In this document: one piece after another, positions 6,835-8,938 of the stretch
How positions within the stretch are numbered: the first letter of the stretch is position 1
How the letters are laid out: the number at the start of each line of letters is the position of its first letter
Source of the DNA: Pirellulales bacterium
GTDB lineage: Bacteria; Planctomycetota; Planctomycetia; Pirellulales; JALHPA01
Reading direction: 5' to 3'
Length of the DNA stretch: 8,938 nt
NCBI GenBank assembly: GCA_022842745.1
Contig: JALHPA010000070.1
Coordinates: 1-8,938, forward strand
Notes under the pieces: generated by a model
What the model was told of the DNA's origin: nothing
The model's database searches: none
What the model saw: only the letters and a program-made list of their open reading frames with translations
Translations under genes and position numbers: made by a program

Positions 6835-7338
6835 CTAAGCGGAATTGCGGGCAAGGACCGGGAAATTGTGCCGCTCTCCGCGTCCCTGAAGCGGGTAATC
6901 CTTGCGAAGAGGATGGGCGGTGTACTCGGGCGGGAGGAGGATACGCCTCAGGTCGGGATGGCCGACAAACTTGATGCCGAACATGTCCCACACTTCCCGC
7001 TCCAGCCAATTGGCCCCTTCCCAGAGCGGCACGGCGGAGGGCACGGCCAGTTCGGGTTCGTTCAGAAACGACCGCACGAACAGCCGCTCGTTGGTGAGGG
7101 TCGAGACGAGAATGTAAACCAGCCCGAAGCGGTCTTTCGCGTCGCGATAATTCAAATAATCGACGCAGGTCACATCGCTGAGGAAATCGAAACCGCGGTC
7201 GTTCTTGAGGAACGCCAAGACGTCGTAGAGCGACTCGCTCGGCACGACGACGCGCGTTTGGCCGCGGAATTCGCTGGTCGTTACCGCCGGAAAACGACCT
7301 TGCAACGCTTGCAGGGTGGTAGTGTCCGTGGTTGCCAT
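6835..7338 (-). CDS. nuoC: NADH-quinone oxidoreductase subunit C (NuoC), 30-kDa
   Basis: NuoC is a structural peripheral-arm subunit without cofactors that packs against NuoD and NuoB. The 167-aa protein has the typical alpha/beta N-terminal domain, with FLSDVTCVDYLNY (52-64) and RFGLVYILVS (70-79). It ends in the family signature WLEREVWDMFGIKFVGHPDLRRILLP (111-136) followed by HPLRKDYPLQGR (142-153). The length suits stand-alone NuoC proteins of this compact class. The start is the ATG at 7338, 18 bp after the nuoB stop, with no visible Shine-Dalgarno; the codons after it are Thr-rich. The tight spacing to nuoB and nuoD indicates cotranscription. Confidence 0.97.
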   Translation of the reverse strand: MATTDTTTLQALQGRFPAVTTSEFRGQTRVVVPSESLYDVLAFLKNDRGFDFLSDVTCVDYLNYRDAKDRFGLVYILVSTLTNERLFVRSFLNEPELAVPSAVPLWEGANWLEREVWDMFGIKFVGHPDLRRILLPPEYTAHPLRKDYPLQGRGERHNFPVLARNSA

Positions 7339-7356
7339 AGGGCTTGCGCCGGTTGA

Positions 7357-7923
7357 CTAGAAAATGGGGTTACGCGCGCCGTCGAACAGCGACGCGGACG
7401 GAATCTCGACCAGCGCCCGCTTCGGTTCCTGCCGCGATTCGAGGTTGAACTCCCGGCCGTTCAACGTCCCCTCGCGCTGGATCTTGTCTTGCAAGTCGAT
7501 GATCGACTGGATCAGTTGCTCGGGCCGGGGAGGGCAGCCAGGGACATACATGTCCACCGGCAGGAAGCGGTCGATCCCCTGGACGACGCTATACGTATCG
7601 AAGACCCCGCCCGTGCTCGCGCAGGCGCCCATCGAGATGCACCATTTCGGCTCGTGCATTTGCTGCCAGATGCGCTGCAGGACCGGCAGCATTTTCATGA
7701 CCACCCGTCCGGCCACGATCATCAGATCGCACTGCCGCGGGCTGAAGCGAAAGACTTCGGCGCCAAAACGGGCCAGGTCGTGCTTGCTGGCGCCGGTGGC
7801 CATCAGTTCGATTCCACAGCAGGCCGTGGCGAACGGCATTGGCCACAGGCTGTTCTTCCGGCACCAATTGGCCAACTGGTCCAACTTGCTGATGACGACA
7901 TTTTCAGGCAGTTCTATCGCCAT
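7357..7923 (-). CDS. nuoB: NADH-quinone oxidoreductase subunit B (NuoB), cluster N2
   Basis: NuoB carries N2, the last 4Fe-4S cluster before quinone. The 188-aa protein has the tandem cysteines C35-C36 (FATACCGIEL), C101 (SMGACAS) and C130 (YVPGCPPRPE). The spacings of 65 and 29 residues are the same as in Thermus Nqo6. The region SPRQCDLMIVAGRVV (61-75) is the other family signature. The last 35 residues form a polar tail. The ATG at 7923 lies inside nuoA, with a 10-nt overlap. A purine-rich GGAAAGGGG ends 7 nt upstream and may act as a weak ribosome site, so coupled translation with nuoA is likely. Confidence 0.98.
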   Translation of the reverse strand: MAIELPENVVISKLDQLANWCRKNSLWPMPFATACCGIELMATGASKHDLARFGAEVFRFSPRQCDLMIVAGRVVMKMLPVLQRIWQQMHEPKWCISMGACASTGGVFDTYSVVQGIDRFLPVDMYVPGCPPRPEQLIQSIIDLQDKIQREGTLNGREFNLESRQEPKRALVEIPSASLFDGARNPIF

Positions 7924-8351
7924 CGAAACACCCCTTTCCGCCAGGCATACACGAAGCCCACCCCCAGGAGGGCGATAAATACCATCACTTCGCCGAACAC
8001 GAGAGTGCGACTCGAAACCAACCCTTCCGCCACGGCGGCGTCAATTCCCTCGCCTGTCCGGTCCCGACTGGCTACCGCCCAGGGGTACAGGAACAACAGT
8101 TCGACGTCGAATACTAGGAAGGCGATCGCCACCAAGTGGAAATGGATGTCGAATCGTCGGTGGGTGTCATGGATCGGGTCCATGCCGCTTTCGTAGGGCA
8201 TCTCCTTGACGGCGGTATTCCGCCGCGGGCCGAATGCCATGCTGGCCCCCAGCATCGCAAGTGCGACGCCGGTCGCAAGCAACACGAACAGCAGAATTGG
8301 CAGAAAATCCGCCATCATTCGATCTGTCTGCGAGCGAACGGCTGCGGGCAA
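7914..8351 (-). CDS. nuoA: NADH-quinone oxidoreductase subunit A (NuoA)
   Basis: NuoA is a small membrane-arm subunit next to NuoH. The 145-aa form has three likely membrane helices (about 15-37, 71-93 and 117-137). Family signatures are KEMPYESGMDP (49-59) and RFDIHFHLVAIAFLVFDVELLFLYPWA, including the conserved acidic pair D82 and E84. The start is uncertain. TTG 8351 has a perfect GGAGGT Shine-Dalgarno 7 nt upstream (8359-8364) and is chosen here. The tandem ATGs at 8318 and 8315 would give 134 or 133 aa, begin right before the first helix and look more family-like, but lack a ribosome site. It is the first gene of the operon, and its stop lies 10 nt inside nuoB. Confidence 0.96.
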   Translation of the reverse strand: MPAAVRSQTDRMMADFLPILLFVLLATGVALAMLGASMAFGPRRNTAVKEMPYESGMDPIHDTHRRFDIHFHLVAIAFLVFDVELLFLYPWAVASRDRTGEGIDAAVAEGLVSSRTLVFGEVMVFIALLGVGFVYAWRKGVFRWR

Positions 8352-8358
8352 GAGATCG

Positions 8359-8364
8359 ACCTCC
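8359..8364 (-). promoter_or_regulatory. Shine-Dalgarno of nuoA (TTG start)
   Basis: GGAGGT on the minus strand matches the anti-Shine-Dalgarno at all six positions and lies 7 nt before TTG 8351. It is the strongest ribosome site in the window; most other nuo genes have none. It decides the TTG start unless the match is a coincidence. The same GGAGG is the 3' arm of a small hairpin (8360-8374). Confidence 0.6.
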
Positions 8365-8374
8365 GACGGGGAGG
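8360..8374 (-). promoter_or_regulatory. Hairpin covering the nuoA Shine-Dalgarno
   Basis: On the minus strand CCTCC (8374-8370) is followed by the 5-nt loop CCGTC and GGAGG (8364-8360). This is a perfect 5-bp, GC-rich stem whose 3' arm is the Shine-Dalgarno itself. Folded, it would hide the ribosome site of the TTG start and could tune the first gene's translation. The regulatory role is inferred; only the complementarity is seen. Confidence 0.4.
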
Positions 8375-8406
8375 GCGAACATTGTGAATCTTGTCACGAA
8401 CCGTCG

Positions 8407-8439
8407 TAAATAAAAGCCCCAAACGACTTTGCTTGGGCT
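8407..8439 (-). terminator. Terminator-like hairpin in the nuo leader
   Basis: On the minus strand AGCCCAA (8439-8433), a 10-nt loop and TTGGGGCT (8422-8415) form a 7-bp stem with one bulged base. The U-rich tail TTTATTTA (8414-8407) follows immediately. This is intrinsic-terminator architecture in the nuo direction; the opposite strand has no T-run. It begins at the position predicted as +1 of the promoter at 8446-8474. It could therefore be an attenuator, a 5'-end stabiliser, or a terminator for rightward-originating antisense transcription. Confidence 0.5.
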
Positions 8440-8445
8440 GAAAGA

Positions 8446-8474
8446 ATCCTAGTAACCGCTCCGGGAACCGTCAA
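8446..8474 (-). promoter_or_regulatory. Putative sigma70-type promoter of the nuo operon
   Basis: On the minus strand TTGACG (8474-8469) is followed by exactly 17 bp and TAGGAT (8451-8446). The hexamers match the consensus TTGACA at five of six positions and TATAAT at four of six, with optimal spacing. Transcription would start near 8439, giving a leader of about 88 nt to TTG 8351 or 121 nt to ATG 8318. It is the best promoter-like match seen in the divergent intergenic region. Confidence 0.6.
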
Positions 8475-8513
8475 GCGACTCTGGCCAAAACTGGTCCGAC
8501 CGCCGGGAGTCGC
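8475..8513. repeat. 7-bp inverted repeat abutting the nuo -35 box
   Basis: GCGACTC (8475-8481) and GAGTCGC (8507-8513) are a perfect inverted repeat with 25 bp between arms. The first arm directly adjoins the -35 hexamer of the putative nuo promoter. The centre-to-centre distance of 32 bp is about three helical turns, compatible with a regulator dimer on one DNA face. An 8-bp palindrome GACCGGTC lies next to it (8517-8524). Chance is not excluded. Confidence 0.25.
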
Positions 8514-8559
8514 GGTGACCGGTCCATTTCCAATCGGTCGCAGTCCCGAAGTCGCAGGC

Positions 8560-8565
8560 TAGAAT
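8560..8565 (+). promoter_or_regulatory. Putative -10 box of the methyltransferase gene
   Basis: TAGAAT matches TATAAT at five of six positions and lies 59 bp before the GTG start. No good -35 hexamer is found at 16-18 bp (the best candidate, GTCGCA at 8537-8542, matches three of six). The call rests on this one hexamer plus its position in the intergenic region. Confidence 0.3.
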
Positions 8566-8613
8566 AAGCGGCGAGGTTCGGATCGTGTGGATTTCATTTC
8601 TTAGGCCTTTGAC

Positions 8614-8618
8614 GGGAG
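8614..8618 (+). promoter_or_regulatory. Shine-Dalgarno of the methyltransferase gene
   Basis: GGGAG ends 6 nt before the GTG at 8625. An in-frame TGA at 8610-8612 lies just upstream, so no longer start is possible. The site and the stop together fix GTG 8625 as the start. Confidence 0.6.
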
Positions 8619-8624
8619 CGGTTT

Positions 8625-8938
8625 GTGACCGAATGGAGCGGCAGCGACTATCATCGCCAATCGAGCTTGCAGCAGGCGATGGCCGACGAGGTTCTCGAAC
8701 GGCTATCGCTCACGGGGACCGAAAGGGTGCTCGACGTCGGTTGCGGCGACGGCAGGATTACGGCCCAAATCGCGGCTCGGGTTCCACAAGGCTCGGTCGT
8801 GGGGGTCGATCCTTCGCGGGATATGATCGCGTTCGCGTCGAGCCATTACGGACCGCCTGAACAGGCCAATCTGCGTTTTGAAGTCGGCGACGCGCGGCGA
8901 TTGCCGTACCGGCAGGAATTCGATCTCGTCGTTTCGTT
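8625..8938 (+). CDS. Class I SAM-dependent methyltransferase, N-terminal part
   Basis: A GTG-started frame runs off the right edge after 104 codons. It encodes a Rossmann-fold methyltransferase: motif I VLDVGCGDGRIT (35-46) binds S-adenosylmethionine, GVDPSRDM (60-67) supplies the acidic residue D62 for the ribose hydroxyls, and GDARRLPY (88-95) and FDLVVS (99-104) are motifs II/III. The N-terminus WSGSDYHRQSSLQQAMADEVL (4-24) resembles the Tam (trans-aconitate 2-methyltransferase)-like group, which begins with a Tyr...Ser...Gln segment before motif I. The substrate cannot be inferred from this part, so no symbol is given. The gene diverges from nuoA across a shared intergenic region; a functional link to complex I is not implied. 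It has its own Shine-Dalgarno and possible -10 box. Confidence 0.88.
   Translation, partial: MTEWSGSDYHRQSSLQQAMADEVLERLSLTGTERVLDVGCGDGRITAQIAARVPQGSVVGVDPSRDMIAFASSHYGPPEQANLRFEVGDARRLPYRQEFDLVVS

Noticed and set aside
5579..7009. A minus-strand reading frame that stays open from nuoE back through the whole of nuoD (658 codons in total)
   Set aside because: Only the last 181 codons have family features (NuoE). The upstream part is an Arg/Pro-rich shadow of nuoD and nuoC, which are certain in another frame.
5644..7356. A 570-codon plus-strand open frame opposite nuoD and nuoC
   Set aside because: It is antisense to two well-supported genes and spans their junction. Its composition is that of a shadow frame and no domain is recognisable.
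8167..8397. A minus-strand 76-codon frame in the nuo leader running into nuoA out of frame, considered as a leader peptide
   Set aside because: Its start has no ribosome site, it overlaps nuoA extensively in another frame, and it lacks any run of regulatory codons.
8585..8860. A 91-codon plus-strand ATG frame over the methyltransferase region
   Set aside because: The overlapping GTG frame from 8625 has the complete methyltransferase motif order and a Shine-Dalgarno. The ATG frame is Arg-rich and has no motifs.
1..8938. Mobile elements, CRISPR arrays, tRNA/rRNA genes, toxin or defence genes
   Set aside because: No transposase, spaced direct repeats, RNA gene signature or foreign-looking gene was seen. 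The sequence is accounted for by the nuo genes, one methyltransferase and short spacers.

Overview
The window is most of a respiratory complex I operon (NADH:quinone oxidoreductase, 14-subunit bacterial type). It lies entirely on the minus strand and reads right to left: nuoA (8351-7914), nuoB, nuoC, nuoD, nuoE, nuoF, nuoG, nuoH and the 5' part of nuoI, which runs off the left edge. Every iron-sulfur ligand set expected in these subunits is visible: N1a in NuoE, N3 in NuoF, N1b/N4/N5 plus the optional N7 in NuoG, the N6a/N6b ferredoxin motifs in NuoI, and N2 in NuoB. The encoded complex therefore looks intact as far as the window reaches. nuoJ-N would be expected beyond the left edge.

The organism is a high-GC bacterium. 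The separate nuoC and nuoD genes, the A-to-I order, a short NuoG (565 aa), an extended NuoH (410 aa) and the sequence style of NuoD, NuoF and NuoG suggest Planctomycetota (Pirellulales-like). That placement comes from memory of the families and was not searched. Most starts lack a Shine-Dalgarno sequence, which would fit.

Layout by region. Bases 1-14 match the 3' end of an Illumina adapter and are not genomic, so the left edge is a contig or read end. Bases 15-8351 are the nuo genes. A-B-C-D-E are packed tightly or overlap, whereas E-F, F-G, G-H and H-I are separated by 52-86 bp gaps, three of which hold GC-rich hairpins. Bases 8352-8624 are a divergent intergenic region with a good sigma70-like promoter for nuo (TTGACG-N17-TAGGAT), a terminator-like hairpin starting at the predicted +1, and a perfect Shine-Dalgarno before a TTG start of nuoA that sits in one arm of a second small hairpin. 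From 8625 a plus-strand class I SAM-dependent methyltransferase gene begins and runs off the right edge.

The proteins work together as follows. NuoE/F/G form the NADH-oxidising arm, NuoB/C/D/I carry electrons to quinone, and NuoA/H belong to the membrane arm. No mobile elements, CRISPR arrays, tRNA or rRNA genes were seen. I found no convincing new multi-gene system. The points most worth a second look are the structured nuo leader, the residual adapter, the intergenic hairpins and the compact NuoG.
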